Below, piece after piece: positions 10,371 through 23,059 of a DNA stretch of 64,000 nucleotides. The translations under genes and the position numbers were made by a program. The stretch is from Chrysoperla carnea. Its lineage: Eukaryota; Arthropoda; Insecta; Neuroptera; Chrysopidae. Each line of letters begins with the position of its first letter. The first letter of the stretch is position 1. Below the pieces are notes generated by a model. The model was not told the DNA's origin, searched no databases, and saw nothing but the letters and a program-made list of their open reading frames with translations. The stretch is from the NCBI RefSeq assembly GCF_905475395.1, contig NC_058337.1, positions 99,752,368 through 99,816,367 on the forward strand, read 5' to 3'.

Positions 10371-12814
10371 TAAAGTCCCACTTAAAAGATATTTTCCAGA
10401 GAAAATTTGGCATAATTTTAGGCATAAAATTTAGGCATCCCAAGAATGTCTCCACTTTTTAACCAATGTCATCAATGATGTTGACGGAAATCGGGTACAA
10501 ATGTGAAATAATATTTCAAAATTTCCCCAAATTTATTAGATTGAATATTTGTCATAAATATGTTGTACAGCAGTTGAAATATTATTTCAATTTCATCGAG
10601 ATTTTAAATGAATTTATTTTGAAATTACAACTATAAATGCGATGAATATATGTATGATAATATCTTTATCTGGGACAAGACAGTTATAAAAAATTAATAT
10701 CCACACATGAATTTGTTTCGAATTTTTACTATTTTAAAAATCATAAAAGTAAACAAATTTATTTCAATTTTATTATTATTATTATTATGATTTTATTAAT
10801 AAAAATTTATTCATATTATTATTTCAATAAAAATTTAATATTTGGTTTTCTTCTACATTAAACATTTTTAAAATGGTGTTAAAATCACTCATATAAAAAG
10901 AAATATCCTAAATCGTATGTATATATCCACAGTTTAACTATACTCATACAGTTTAACTTCCATATTTAAGCCATATGAGTTGTCTACAACTTTCAATGTA
11001 TATGTGGCCAGAAAAAATGATCCTCCAGTACCTAAGAGTTGACTCTTCCTAGGTAAAGTCAACTGTTACTGGTCAACTTTCAATCAAAGTTTATTAAAAA
11101 CGAAAATTATTGAAATTTGATCAACATGTATGAGTCATAGTTAATTATAGCTAGGTAAAGTATACTCTCAGTGTCTTGAGATAGTAAACTTTGACTTTTT
11201 GCAATGAAACGTTATACCAGCTAATAAAAAACAGAAAAGAAAGGCAAAACTTTTACTACTAAGTGTACATTGTGGGTATACAAAATTTAAAAAGAATACG
11301 GCACTGTTTCAAGCAATAAAATTTTATCAATGCTTATAACTAACAGTGATAGCAGCCTCCATTTATAAATGTTAGTTTATATAGAGGTTGTGAGATGTTA
11401 TTCAAATTTTTTTATACTGAGTCAAAATACCTACTCAAATAAAAATTTATTGCATATTATAACAAATATAATAAGTATCTATAAATCCACTGAACTAAAA
11501 ACAAAATAAAAAAATTTGCAATATTATGGAATAAACAAAGCTATGGGCTATGATTTTACATTCTTAGTAAACTGGCAAGCGTACGGAAAAAATTCGTGCG
11601 AGACGGCTGCGTCAGGATGCTTCACTACTGAATTAACCGTTTTTCTGCAAGGCTTGATCTTCTATCCTCAATCACAGAGGAGTTATAGGAACCTAAGCCA
11701 AAATATTCCAGGGTTATTACAACTAAAGATAGTTCGACCCAACAGAGAATGAGGTATGAGCCATAAAAAATGTGGTTTTTAGAGTATAATGTATATTTTT
11801 TTTGCTACTTATACATAATAGCTACTTATTTATCACTCATACAGATTTATTCTACAGATAATTTTGAAAATCTTTTTACGCACTTTACAATCAAACAAAG
11901 AAATCTTTTTTTGATATAATATACCATTTTCGAGTTATCTTCAATAAACTGTAATAATTGGGCTTTTCGTGGATATCGGCTTAAATAATAATCTTAAAAA
12001 CTACCAGAACGTGTGACAGCTAGTTTTGATGCTAGAAAGTAAAAAATAGAAATGTGTAGAAAAACGTTATCTATAACTTTTTCACGTAACATTTCTTCTA
12101 CTGATTATAATATCCTAGTTTTTCGAAGCAAAACAGTTTCCAGTCTCCATTCCCATTGCCCAATTTTCCAAAAGTTCCATATAACAGAAACTTTGCCATG
12201 TTATTATATATCCTCTCAACTATATAGAACCAAATATTAAGCGACCAAAAGTGTTCTAGATCTTTCCTTTCGGAATCAAAGTAGCCCTGTATTTTTACTA
12301 TCCATACCTATTGTAGGTAGATTAATCCGAGAGTTATTTGCTGGTCCCTAAAGGCCATATCCACCATGGCTGATTTTTCACATTCATATCTAAGTAGTAT
12401 GTTTACAATGTACAGAGTAATATATGAAATAGTATTTATATTTTACTTAGTACATATTTGTGGACAACTACCATGAACGACATACAAATCTCTATCTCTT
12501 TCTCTCTGATTCTGTGCCCAGCTATCTCTGATTTATGGTACAACCATTCATAAAAAATATATTATAACGATAAAAACTACATATAAAACATACATACATA
12601 CATACATGTATATGTTCGAAAAAGTTCCAGACAAGACCTTCTATTTGGTCTATGTTTTACAGAATAAATGGGTAGTATATATATACATATATTTACAGGG
12701 TGTTAAAAAAGAATCTGTACAGCAGAATAACATAATATTTTCATTTATACAACTTATTATATGAAAATCTATATTAAAGAAAAAATGCTAAAATCCTTAT
12801 CTCTATTATATTAT
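10371..12814. other. AT-rich intergenic sequence; one less AT-rich patch
   Basis: The patch at 11570-11755 has an open frame of 78 codons (11516-11752). Its residues match no family I know, and the opposite strand also looks decayed-coding, so it may be a transposon relic. CATACATACATACATG occurs at 12590-12606. Confidence 0.3.
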
Positions 12815-13075
12815 AAATGTGAAAGTAATCATGTTTGTTTGTTCGTTAGTTTGTTATGCTTTCACGCTAAAACTAGCAAATGGTTTATAATGAAAGTATA
12901 CAGCAATATAGCTGATATATCAGAATAAAAGATGAACTATAATTTATAAAGATATATTTTTTTTTTTAAATAAAAAAATTTAATTTAATTTGACATTTAA
13001 CATTTTTTAAATTTTTACAGAAATTTTGGATTTATGTTTCAAAATGATGATTATAGATGGATCAGATCTATGATC
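12815..13075 (-). repeat. Family C (non-LTR-like tail)
   Basis: In reverse, ATAAACCATTTGCTAGTTTT, GCGTGAAAGCATAACAAAC and CTTTCACATTTATAATAT match the 3' end of the copies at 31758-32175 and 51455-51955. This 'goes on to ACAAACAAACAAAC...ATTTATAATAT' ending is typical of insect non-LTR-derived repeats. Confidence 0.5.
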
Positions 13076-13163
13076 ATGATTTTTAACCATAATAGAGGTC
13101 AAAGAGGCCTAATATGATATTTCCTATTTAACTCGAACATTAGATGTACTATCGACACTTCCA

Positions 13164-13215
13164 GTGTTTACATCTCTAAAGAAATTCTGGTGTCTACATT
13201 CCTAAAGAAATTCGG
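13164..13215 (+). repeat. Short tandem duplication, 26-bp unit
   Basis: GTGTTTACATCTCTAAAGAA and GTGTCTACATTCCTAAAGAA head two adjacent 26-bp units. Confidence 0.65.
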
Positions 13216-13488
13216 TCTGAGTTTAGTCTTTGGTCTCTGAGCTCGCTTCGCTCGATTTATATCACTGAGGCAATGGAATTTAGTAGGGGATAATATAGCC
13301 AGGAACCATTCTGGCGACAAGAAATTTGTATTAAGGGAATTTCACCTCGGTTGCCAAAGTTCAAAGTTGAGCTTTATACGGTGAACTTCTTTTGCCTAAG
13401 CTGCGATCCAGTTCATTTTCAAATCATATTGAAATTCAAGATAATTTTCAAATTTAAGTGATACAACTACTTCCGCACTTTTTTAAGC

Positions 13489-14105
13489 CTGTATACATAA
13501 TATTAGAGCATATTAATTTTATTGGCAAATTTGTAACGCTTAAAAATATTGATCTTAAGAACAATGTTTTAGTCAAACTGTTCATAAAATCACCTATTAG
13601 TGTATTTCCGTCTGTCAGTCCATCCGCCACCATGATAACTCAAAAACGAAAATAAATTTTGAACTGAAATTTTTATAGCATACTCAAGGCGTAAAAAGTG
13701 AAATGAAGTGAGTCCATAAATGAGTAACATGGGTCAATTGGGTCATGTACACCGTCGGTCATGTAAGAGAAAAAAATGTTGTATCTTATTAAAAATCGAC
13801 TTTTGTCTGAAATGATTTTTCGTAAATATTGTTTGCCCATGAGTGCACAAATCACTGCACAACTTTGGTGTCCATTTTTCCAAAACTATAAAGTTGAAAA
13901 TTTGAAGGTAGCTTCAACTTGTGAGTATTGTGTTTCCAATTCCATACCAAATCAATCTGGAAATATTCAGGAGCTCAAAGAAATAAATGTGTTTGTTTTG
14001 TAAAAAACTTTTCTAATTTATTATAAACAATGCAATCATTTATGTTCAACACTGTCTATTCAGGGCATTTCAACAATTCACTCAGTCAATTGTCCATTTT
14101 CACAG
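13489..14105 (+). repeat. Family A dispersed repeat, near full length
   Basis: From GTATACATAATATT through TTTGTAACGCTTAAAAATA, CTCAAAAACGAAAA, AGGCGTAAAAAGTGA and ATGGGTCAATTGGGTC to TTTCAACAATTCACTCAGTC, ending TTTTCACAG at 14105. The short frames called on both strands here are inside the repeat and are not genes. Confidence 0.7.
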
Positions 14106-14578
14106 GTTTTCTTTAGAATATAATCATTATTTTGGTGTAAGTCTGCGGTTTCGGTGCTTTTCGATTACCCTGTATCTGTGTATGTTGAAAGGTTGTTTTG
14201 TATATGATGGGTCTCAACTTATACATACACAGATCGCCAAACCATGGCCATATCAGTGTACGTTTGCTCATATACCATTTAATATTTTATCATTTACTAC
14301 TGAGGATTTGTATATAGAATGGTTTTTATTTAACTTGATTCAGATTCTAGCTGGTTTATAATGGAAAACTTTCATTCTGAAATATGATGGAAGCGTGGTA
14401 AAAATGAAGTGATTATAATTATTCTATTTGAAAGTTTCGGTACAGTTCGATGAGATAAACATTTGGAAATCACAGAGAGATTTGGAGATGTATGTGTATT
14501 GTAATAAAAAGTTAAAAAAAATTTGTTTCCCCCGGGTGACTTGTGTATAAGATAGAGGCTTGTTCGATAAATTATTAC

Positions 14579-14747
14579 CACGTAAATGCGATGGTATTTT
14601 ACACAGACGCCGAATTTGAGATTCATCAAGTTTGATATCGTTAACAGCGTCTGCAACTGCTCTCACTTTCTCATGCGATTCAATGACGCAGAGATTTGAC
14701 TGCTGTTCTGTGTTCCATATTTCTATGCGATCGAAAAATGTAGTCAT
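14579..14747 (-). CDS. Candidate first coding exon of an unidentified gene
   Basis: The reading frame runs downward from ATG at 14747 for 56 codons plus 1 nt, to a possible donor CGTG|GTAATA. The residues (start MTTFFDRIEIWNTEQQ, then a charged stretch with ESHEKVRAVADAVNDIKLDE) are unlike the Lys/Ile/Phe/Tyr-rich chance frames of this AT-rich window. The DNA is clearly less AT-rich than its surroundings, as is the ~110 nt upstream, which holds TCAGTT near 14811 as a possible initiator. If unspliced, the frame stays open to 14424 but turns into AT-rich sequence. I do not recognise the protein. A 59-nt exon-like segment at 5534-5476 on the same strand has the matching phase. Could be a transposon remnant instead. 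Confidence 0.35.
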
Positions 14748-14954
14748 CACTGTTACAAGAAAACGCGCTCCAAAAATTCTATGTTACCGTAAAATCCTGA
14801 TCTTCTAACTGAAACAACACCGCGAATGAATGAGATGGAATCCTCGGAGCGCGCTTGTTTCTCGTGTTGAATTTAAATAGAAATTGGATACGGTCTTTAC
14901 TGTCTCGAAATTATTCAAGTGGATAAAATTACTTTTACTCCAGTTAACGATGAA

Positions 14955-15325
14955 ACGACTTAAACTTCTAAATTCTTTGTTCACCCTCTAGATCAAAAGT
15001 TTTATGGTGTTTAGTGGTGCTTTTGACCAGGGGGTGGTAACCAACCTATGGGGTGGAAAAATATATGTTGAAAATGACAACGGAAATCAATAAAATACTT
15101 TTTTTCAAAAAATGTCCAAATTTAGTATTGCCTCTTCGAAATATCCTTGAGTGACACATTTTCTTAGATTTCATCGCCCTTTCCATTCCCGTTGCTACTT
15201 TGAACCTATATTTGTCTAACCCCTAGAAAGGATGATTACCTCCTTCTGGGCAGAAGCATACTATGCGCCACATAACTTTTGATCTGGAGTCAACAAAGTT
15301 TAATCCCTAATTCTTAATCGAAATC
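14955..15325. mobile_element. Long-inverted-repeat element (degenerate MITE)
   Basis: TCTAGATCAAAAGTTTTATG (14988 onward) pairs with CATAACTTTTGATCTGGA (to 15290). Further out AATTCTTTGTT pairs with AACAAAGTTT. Further in GCTTTTGACCAGGGGGTGGT pairs with ATTACCTCCTTCTGGGCAGA. Arms of >100 nt with many mismatches; no coding content. It lies just upstream of the candidate minus-strand first exon. Confidence 0.6.
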
Positions 15326-16227
15326 GATCCTATAGGTCAAAATTTAAGGATTTCACCTTGTTTTCTCCTCATTTATTGGAGTTTTTACAACACTTTTGTG
15401 CAGCGTTCGTTAAAATTTAGCAATATATAATAATCACCCATCAAATAGTCTATTTGTTAAAGTGATAACGCGAATATATACAAAACATACATAGTTTAAG
15501 ATTTGAAATAGGGGGTATAAGACCAATGGAGTATATATGAGTAGGTATATACTTGGTTATATGTACTATACCGGTATATATACGAGCGTGGGTGAGTGTG
15601 TGTGTATGTATATACATTTCATACATTTTTACGAACATTTTTAGGGTCATGAAAATGATATAAGAAATATTTTAGATTTTTAGTAGCTGAAATATTTCAA
15701 ATTTAGTATGGGATTACACAAATATTTTAACTTCTAAGTAAAGGGCGTTCATATTCACATCTATATGTACATTTTACTTATGTGATATTATTATGTAACT
15801 TTTCATGTATGTATAGAATCGTTCTTTTACAAATAATTTACGTATTCGAATCTGTAAATATTGATTTAAAAATAAAATAATTTAAAAATTATGGTTTTGT
15901 ATGGAAGCTATCAATTTTTGCATAGGATTTCAATTAATTGATTTAAAAAATATTTGTATTTCTATTTAGTACAAACTTTCAATAATTTCTAACAAAAAGT
16001 ATCTGAAATACAAGTATAAAAGAGGTTTAAGGCTCAGCACTACGTTAATTTATTAAGCACGGTGGATTTACTTAAAAGAGATTTGAAGTTTCACCTTCAA
16101 CGGCATATTTTGGATATTATTTTGAGAGCCTACTTACTTTCCAAGATACTCATATAATACAGAAGTGTGCGCTTCTTAAATTGCTGTAAAACGTAAGCCC
16201 ATCAATATTCCAAATTAGTCTTTTTCG
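15326..16227. other. AT-rich sequence, nothing recognised
   Basis: Contains a TG-rich tract (15580-15620) but no gene or repeat copy I can support. Confidence 0.4.
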
Positions 16228-16460
16228 ATATACATTCGGTTAGGTTATACTGGCTGTCTTCGAGGGACACACTTAAACCATAAGGCCCATTGTGATGCCA
16301 TATATTGGTTTTACTACCTTTTCCACTGTTAATTTCATCAGCTCTTCACTATTGAGAATCCGAGTGCACTTCTCTAATGCATAAACCTTGCACTATACCA
16401 GCCCATCACAACCATTAAATTAGTTTTTTGCTGTAACAGCTCGAAATGAACCCGTTTTAA
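16228..16460 (-). repeat. tRNA-derived SINE, degenerate head
   Basis: Shares GGTTATACTGGCTGTC, CACTATACCAGCCCATCACA and AACCATTAAATTAG with the copy at 32533-32760. Its tRNA-like head is decayed (AAATGAACCCG where the other copy has AATCGAACCCG). It retains a longer body segment (AAGGCCCATTGTGATGCCAT) that the other copy lacks. Confidence 0.55.
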
Positions 16461-16539
16461 CTATAAACTAAGCTACTAGGATTGACAAATATAAAAATAT
16501 ATAAAAAAGCGTTTCAGCAAATTACAATAATAAAACATT

Positions 16540-16900
16540 GTATTTTAACCCCAGAACAAAAAAAAGGGTGTTAAAAGTTTGACTGCTATGTGTATGTAAC
16601 TGTCTGTGTGTCTGTCTACCTGTGGCATCGTAGCGCCCAAACGGATGAACCGATTTTGATTTTTTGGTTTTGTTTTCAAGGTTATTCAATGGAAAGTGTT
16701 CTAAGCTTTGTTTCAAGTACAAATTTAGAATTCCGTACCTGAAAAAAAAACTAAAAATTGGTGATGATCTTCCAAAACGGCTCAGTTTGAAAAGACTTTA
16801 AGGAAAAAGGCAATGGAGAGTGTTCTTAGATATGTTTCAAATGCGAGTTTTGGATTCCGTACCCCAAAAATTTGTCGGGGTTTTTTAAATTTTGTAAATT
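16540..16900 (+). repeat. Family B dispersed repeat
   Basis: GTGTTAAAAGTTTGACTGCT, GTGGCATCGTAGCGCCCAAA, CGGATGAACCGATTTTGATT, CGTACCTGAAAAAA and GATGATCTTCCAAAACGGCT in the family order. It carries a second CGTACCCCAAAAATTTGTCG block like that of the copy at 50228. Confidence 0.7.
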
Positions 16901-17400
16901 TCACTTAAGAAAATGTTACATTAACTGAATTTAAATTGTAATTTCGACTGTTTGTGGTACCGTTTCTATCCCTCCTAAAACTCTTTATATCTCTCTTTTC
17001 AAACAAACTCACAAGAAACGTCGCCATTTGTCAGATCCCACTAATTTATATCTTACTAAATTAACTGTTTTTAGTAAAAAATACAATCTAAAAAAAAGCG
17101 CATGAAGTTTTCTTAAATGCACCTGTTTTTATTCGTCATTTAAGGTGGTGAAAAAATAATTTGGAAAAATTGCTGGATTTTTGTTTTTCAGCGTTTTCAA
17201 AATCTCACACTTCTCTGCCCCACACTGTATATGTTGGATCTTGGATTAAATAATAGAGGTCCTTATTCATTAAACTCTGTTAAATTTGTTTCAAAATTTA
17301 CTATATAATAATTCTTATCAGCTAAATAATTGTACGCCATTGCAACATAAAAATTTATAAGTATAATGTTTCATTTTCCTTTATTTTTTTTTTGTTCTAG

Positions 17401-17453
17401 GTATGAACAAACACACGTTGGATAACATTCTCACATCTCTATCATAATAAATT
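17401..17453 (+). other. Candidate 53-nt exon, probably non-coding or UTR
   Basis: A long pyrimidine tract ending TTTTTGTTCTAG precedes 17401, and a near-consensus donor GTAAGTAA begins at 17454, so the 53 nt between are well defined as an exon. The only frame with an ATG (17403) stops at TAA after 15 codons inside the exon, so it would be a UTR or non-coding RNA exon. No neighbouring coding exon was identified. Confidence 0.3.
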
Positions 17454-19293
17454 GTAAGTAATTTGTAATTCACTATATACAGATATACATATGATAAATT
17501 ATATATTTTTCCCTTCAACTACTATTAAGAATAATGACTTTTGACACAAAAATATTATAGTTACGATTTCCGGTCAGTCTTGTCTGACATATTTGTATTT
17601 ATTCCCCTTTTTTTTCTGGTTTTGGCCACACTACTATACTAATATTTTTATGGATGATCAGATATGATGATAGTTGAATCACCCCGGACTTTTAGGCTAA
17701 TAGTTTCCGGATAATGATAGCAATAATGATTATTTTAAATAGTTTCTCTATTCTGTATATGTATATAATAATATATTGTATAATTTATATATATATCATT
17801 GAAATCCGGGTTTAGTCTTATGAATTCCGGAATGTTTGTTTGTATCTCTCTAGTGTGGTTTACTCTATGTTATTATGATTGCGGTCATCTATAATTCAAC
17901 CAAGAGTGTAGTCAAATATGTGAATACAGTGTGAAACAGCAAGGCATTATTTCTTCATTTTTTGATTCATTTTTAAATTTTAATATGTGTTTCTGAGTCC
18001 AAATGAAATAGTGATATTTTGTTAAAATAAAAAATATAAAATATAATTTAGACGCGAAAACTCTTAAATTACGTGGCAGCGACCACCAATCACAGTGCAT
18101 GATGTTACTTGTTCGCAACCGTCATTCGGCTCAAGCAGCGTCAAAGGCTCAAGCAGCTATTTGCTGGATTCGACCTCCAGGAAACCTTTTATGTCCAATC
18201 AACCTATTTATTTTGTGTACAATCCACCTTAATATTTATTACTTTTTTCAATTTCTAATTTTAACGTTGAATAGTTTTTTGTTAAAGGGGAGACAACAAT
18301 ATAAAATTTGCTTGACTTGACCTAATAAGTAAGTATAATTTAATAAGATGGACAACTTAGTATGATGAATCACAATTCCTTTTTTTTTAATGAAGCTTTT
18401 TGCCTTAATAATTTAAAAACTAAAGCTTTAAGAAAATGGTTTGAAAAAATGAAGTGAAAAATTGAAACAAGTTCTTATAAATCTCACATATTAAATTTTT
18501 AGTGATAATGAGCGGTTGAAGGCTTAGTATTATATATTTATAGATGCTATGAAGGGTAATGAAATCAGAAAAAGCTTTTATATAAACTTGTTTTCTCCGC
18601 TTTTAGATCTGCAATTTCATAGTATTGCCACCTATGATGCCAACTCTTTTGACATTTGTACGAATCGTTCGTTAAAGGAAGACTTTAATCAATCCTAGCA
18701 TATTATTCAAAGTGTCTTACACATCGATGTCGGCAAATGATGACTGATGACCTTGTTACAATTCGCTATTTTATGATTATCAATTTATTGCAGTCGAAGC
18801 AAGCATTTATAATGAAAACAAAGATTTGCGAATTGGGAGCGGCTTTAAAATTATTATGACTTTATATATGAATTCTTAACGTGTAATTTCACACCCTCTA
18901 GAACAGGATAGTAGTAGTGGCTCCTACTATACTAAAAGAGCTAAGAAACTGCTTCTTGAACGCTCTTCAACATTAATTGTAAATAATTGGTATATATTTT
19001 TCTTTATGTATATGTCGTACCCAATTAGCTTAATTAAACCCTTTCAATTAAACGATATTCAGTCTTAAATCAAACATTTTGGCAAATGACTTGGATCGAT
19101 AACGTTCAATTTCTTGCCTAGCCTTTTCATTTAAATTTAGTTCCAGTTTCTACCACCTGGTGCTGAAGTCTATACCTACACTGTGAATATCGCGTCGGAA
19201 AGGAACAATATTGTTTGTATTTATCACATTTTGATTTGATTTTGTTTAAGCAAAAAAAATTTCATTCAAAACTGGTCTTCTCGGCAAGAGTAG
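17454..19293. other. AT-rich intergenic sequence with one Cys-coding scrap
   Basis: On the minus strand around 18185-18070 a frame includes NDGCEQVTSCTVIGGRCHVI after a duplicated CTGCTTGAGCC, but an in-frame stop and no splice signals leave it unsupported. The rest is AT-rich with no recognised feature. Confidence 0.3.
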
Positions 19294-19515
19294 CAGTATT
19301 CAGGTACAAGCAATGGCGAAGAATTTTCAGAAAGTTCAATTTCTTTGAGAGAGGCGTTAGCAAGTCAGTCACCGTTTGTTGGTCAGGGATTTCAAAAATG
19401 TAGTTGTAATCCTGCTTTGAATCAGTGTCGCAATAAAACATGTACTTGTTTTAAAAACAAAGTTGTTTGTGGATCAAAATTCCAAGCTAAGTTTACATGT
19501 GTATTTTGTTATTGA
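19294..19515 (+). pseudogene. Decayed transposon protein fragment with Cys-rich C-terminal tail
   Basis: An open frame without ATG runs 73 codons from just after a TAG (19291) to TGA at 19513-19515. A hydrophilic Ser/Glu-rich half is followed by KCSCNPALNQC, RNKTCTCFKNKVVCGSK and FTC. The spacing CxC-x6-C-x4-CxC-x7-C resembles the Cys-rich tail at the C-terminus of some transposon-derived integrase-like proteins, such as KRBA2-like predictions, where the next residues are normally Cys-His. Here that Cys is Phe. With no start codon, an upstream in-frame stop and no integrase core nearby, this is a relic. The family link is from memory of the motif only. Confidence 0.4.
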
Positions 19516-22500
19516 GCTACGGTATTTGATCTCATGATTGCCAAATAATTATATATTATACTTTGAATTAAGTAAATAAACAGTTCAAATGCTGAATATC
19601 ATTCAGGTCGCTAGTTGAAGGATGCCGTGTAGTAAAAAGGTTAAGATAACTGAACGGCTAATTAGGTAATTGGACTACGTCATATATATAGAGCAAAAGA
19701 CACTCATAGAATTTTCTCGTTACCTTTAAACTATCTTATCTTAAAGGATGGACTGCCCTTTTTTATTACACCCTGTCTTTATACAATATAACTCACTAAT
19801 ATATTTGAACGAAATACGTACAGGATCGGGTAGAGTAGAATGAGGTTGAGTCGTCCAACCGGATTCTCAGGGAATATATTATTCGTGTTCGACCGGAACC
19901 GATTGCATCACAATTACAGGATATAATGTTACCGACCAGTAGACAAATATATATATATTTTGTTAGATTCGTGTATTTTTTTAACTGTTGTATTATCCCA
20001 CAGAATTTATTTGGAAATTTTTTTATTGTTGTTATTTGTGTTTTTTTTTTTTTTGTTAAATAAATGGTCTTTTTATTTAAATTTTGTGTATTTGTTGTTA
20101 TTTTTTGTTTGTTTGTGTTTATTATTTGTGCTATATATACATCATTTGTTTTGATTTTTCTTTTGTTTTCAAATTTTTCTCTTGCCTTGCTTGATATATT
20201 CTTGTACACTATATTATGTGTATATGTATAGGGAAACAGAGCCGTATTTAATGAAAAATTAGCTTATTATAAGCTGTCAAAAGCAACTACGATGTGAATA
20301 CATCGATCGAAAATCTCCCTAAATCTGGGCTTCGCACTTCAGCTCCTTGTCATTAGACTATCGATGAGAAGCATGGTTAATATATATTTTTCAAAAAGTA
20401 AGTACAATGAATTACTAGAGCATTACTAAAACTACAAACAACACGCAAGTAGTTTGATTTTCAAATCTAAAGCTATTACTAATTTAAGGTATCTTTTCCG
20501 TATCCATGAAAGCTTCTCATTGTAAGTATATTTATTTATCTTTTAATTTGTTTTTGTGTTTATCAAAATAACTAATCCATATGTGCGACTATATTATAGT
20601 GTTAGTAACTTTGGTACTTATTGTTATGTAAAATTTTGAAATCTTGCTTACAGCAAAAGAGTCAATTACTTAGTCAATTACCTGAGGTTGATAATCTAAT
20701 TTTTATGGTGTTTTTTATTTAACTATTTTATGCAAAATTATAAATAAGAAATAAACTTAAGGCGTTCGACATATTGAAGATTTTCAATACGCCGCTGTAA
20801 GGCTAGTTTCAGACATCTTATTGGGTTCTTAAAAAGGTCATATTCATTATTTAATTTGTAAATATTTTTTTCAATTTAGCCTTTTGCAATTAATTTGGAC
20901 TAGTTTTTGAATGCAATATCAATCAAGTGGCTGCCTATTTTGACCCAAAGAAAATGTACCCTTTTTGCTGCAATTTGGTCCAAACTTCTTCTCGGTCTCG
21001 TGTGGATTCTCCGTTTCCTTAATGTGGAAATTTTTCATGAAAACCGACTGAATCGTTTAAATTTCAATCAAAACTAACATAAAAAGTAATAATGTGTATC
21101 TTTTTCCTATTGGTACGCTACTGTTGTCTATTCTTTGTAAATAGGCTAAGCGAATGATATTTTTGAGGTTAAAGAACCATCAAATGTTTCATTTATCATA
21201 TTCTTAACATCACATACAAACATGAAAAAGACTGGAATAAAATTTATAAAGATTTCTTCATCATTATCAAATAGAGTAGTATTATGATCAAAAAGGCACT
21301 AATTTTTTATCCACCTATTCATTTACTTTATTTAACAACGAAATCAAATTAATTATCGTTTGTATTTCAAACGATCAAACTTTTGGTATAATAAAAGCTT
21401 GTGTTATATGATCTTCTTTCATTACTTTAAGGAACTTTTCAATTTGTTTATGTATGTGTTTTGCCCATGATATTAAACGACTCCTTCAATAATACCCTTA
21501 CAACAATGTTTTTGGACTACCTAAGAACATAATAATACCAATTTTTGGCAATAGGGTATACTACTATGTTTGAAAAAGTACGTCAAAATGTTGATTTTCC
21601 TAATAAAAAGTCACAAACAAATATATTTCGGCAAAATGAACACGCTTTCTTGCCATAAAATTAAATTAAATTTTTAACCTTTTTTATTCTCGCAAAAACG
21701 TTGCCAGCAGTCATTTTGGTGACGTAATATTGGTAAAAACAACAGTATAAATAAAGTTTATGGTAACATGACCTACAATTACTAGGAACGCCATCCACAA
21801 ATTAGTAATTAATGCATATTATTTTTGCCTATATGATGTCACATCATGGCGGTTCGTGCTTTAGGTCACGTGATAACAGATTAAAAATTGCGACATATTA
21901 TTTTAATATAATAAAACAATAATGTGCTTTTATGACTCAAAATCAGGATATTTAAGTATATTTCTTCATAAATTTTAATTCTTATCAGTCAAATTAGTTA
22001 TATTTTAGGTTTGAATTTTTTTTATCAGTATTATATACTGCCTTTTTATTAAAACCGACTATCACAAAACAGAGTCACACACCATAATATATAACCATTG
22101 ATTATATTATATATTGTAATATATAAATGTAGATATTTTGTATATACCTATATGTAGGTATTATATATAATATATATACACATATTTAAAATGTTGTAAA
22201 TGTTAACTTCGGTCGGACGGATTTAACCTTACTTTATATTCATCGTTGACAAGCAACATGGCGGTCATCATTCAATGTCACACCATCTATTATTTCAAAT
22301 GTAAAACTATATATAAAGAGTGAATATAAATGATAAACATGAAATCAACAACATTTTCGTTCATGGGTCTCTTTTTAAAAGGATGTAATATATGTATATT
22401 ATATAGTATTGTATTATATTATTATATATTTACTATAACTCCTCTTAAATTTTGTTCAATATAATTAATTAATAATAATTTATGCCTTTTTTTATTTATT

Positions 22501-22854
22501 TATTGTACAAATGTGAAAAGAATATTTTTAAAAACATCAGATTTTATATTATTCCTCTTACTTTGACAACAATTTATTTTAATAATTATATTTGAATGAT
22601 CTTTTTCTTTAATATATTTCGTTTAGATCCATATTTATTTCTATTAAATTACAATACTAATAGTTCCATTTTATATATCATATAATAATATTTTATTTAT
22701 TAATTCTTTTTTCGTTTTTAAAATATTATTTTGTTATGGGATTAATTCAAAAACTGAATATTAAAGGAAGATTAATGACTTGTTAATGTTTATATTTTTA
22801 GTCCAAAATACTGTAGTTGCTACCTATTTAAATCGATATTTTGTGGTTTATGAC
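19516..22854. other. AT-rich intergenic sequence
   Basis: The 137-codon minus frame at 19796-20209 is low-complexity Lys/Asn/Thr-rich translation of a T/G-rich tract and is not called. No gene, RNA or clear repeat copy recognised. Confidence 0.4.
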
Positions 22855-22990
22855 TAACTAGCCTTTACCTGTTCGCTTCGTTGAACTACTGTATTTTCCA
22901 CCACACAACATTTTCTTCTGTGCGCGTTTACCCATTCTCACCTCTTAAACACTAAATTTTACGTTGGACGTTACCTTATACTAAAAATGT
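22855..22990 (+). repeat. Possible family C head fragment
   Basis: ACTAGCCTTTACCTGTTCGC resembles the ACTAGC...TACCCGC opening of common insect non-LTR-tail repeats and the copy starting at 31758. The match soon fades. Confidence 0.3.
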
Positions 22991-23059
22991 CTATGACCTA
23001 ACTTTGGTATAGATACTAAAGCTAACATCCATAATTGTATTCTTCATACCAAACACGAT

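Noticed and set aside
18070..18190. Cys-rich minus frame (GCEQVTSCTVIGGRC) as a small secreted peptide exon
   Set aside because: In-frame stop just upstream, poor acceptor, duplicated CTGCTTGAGCC words; more like a repeat scrap.
19796..20209. 137-codon minus-strand frame, among the longest in the window
   Set aside because: Composition is Lys/Asn/Thr/Ile low complexity from a T- and G-rich tract, with no domain, promoter or splice support.
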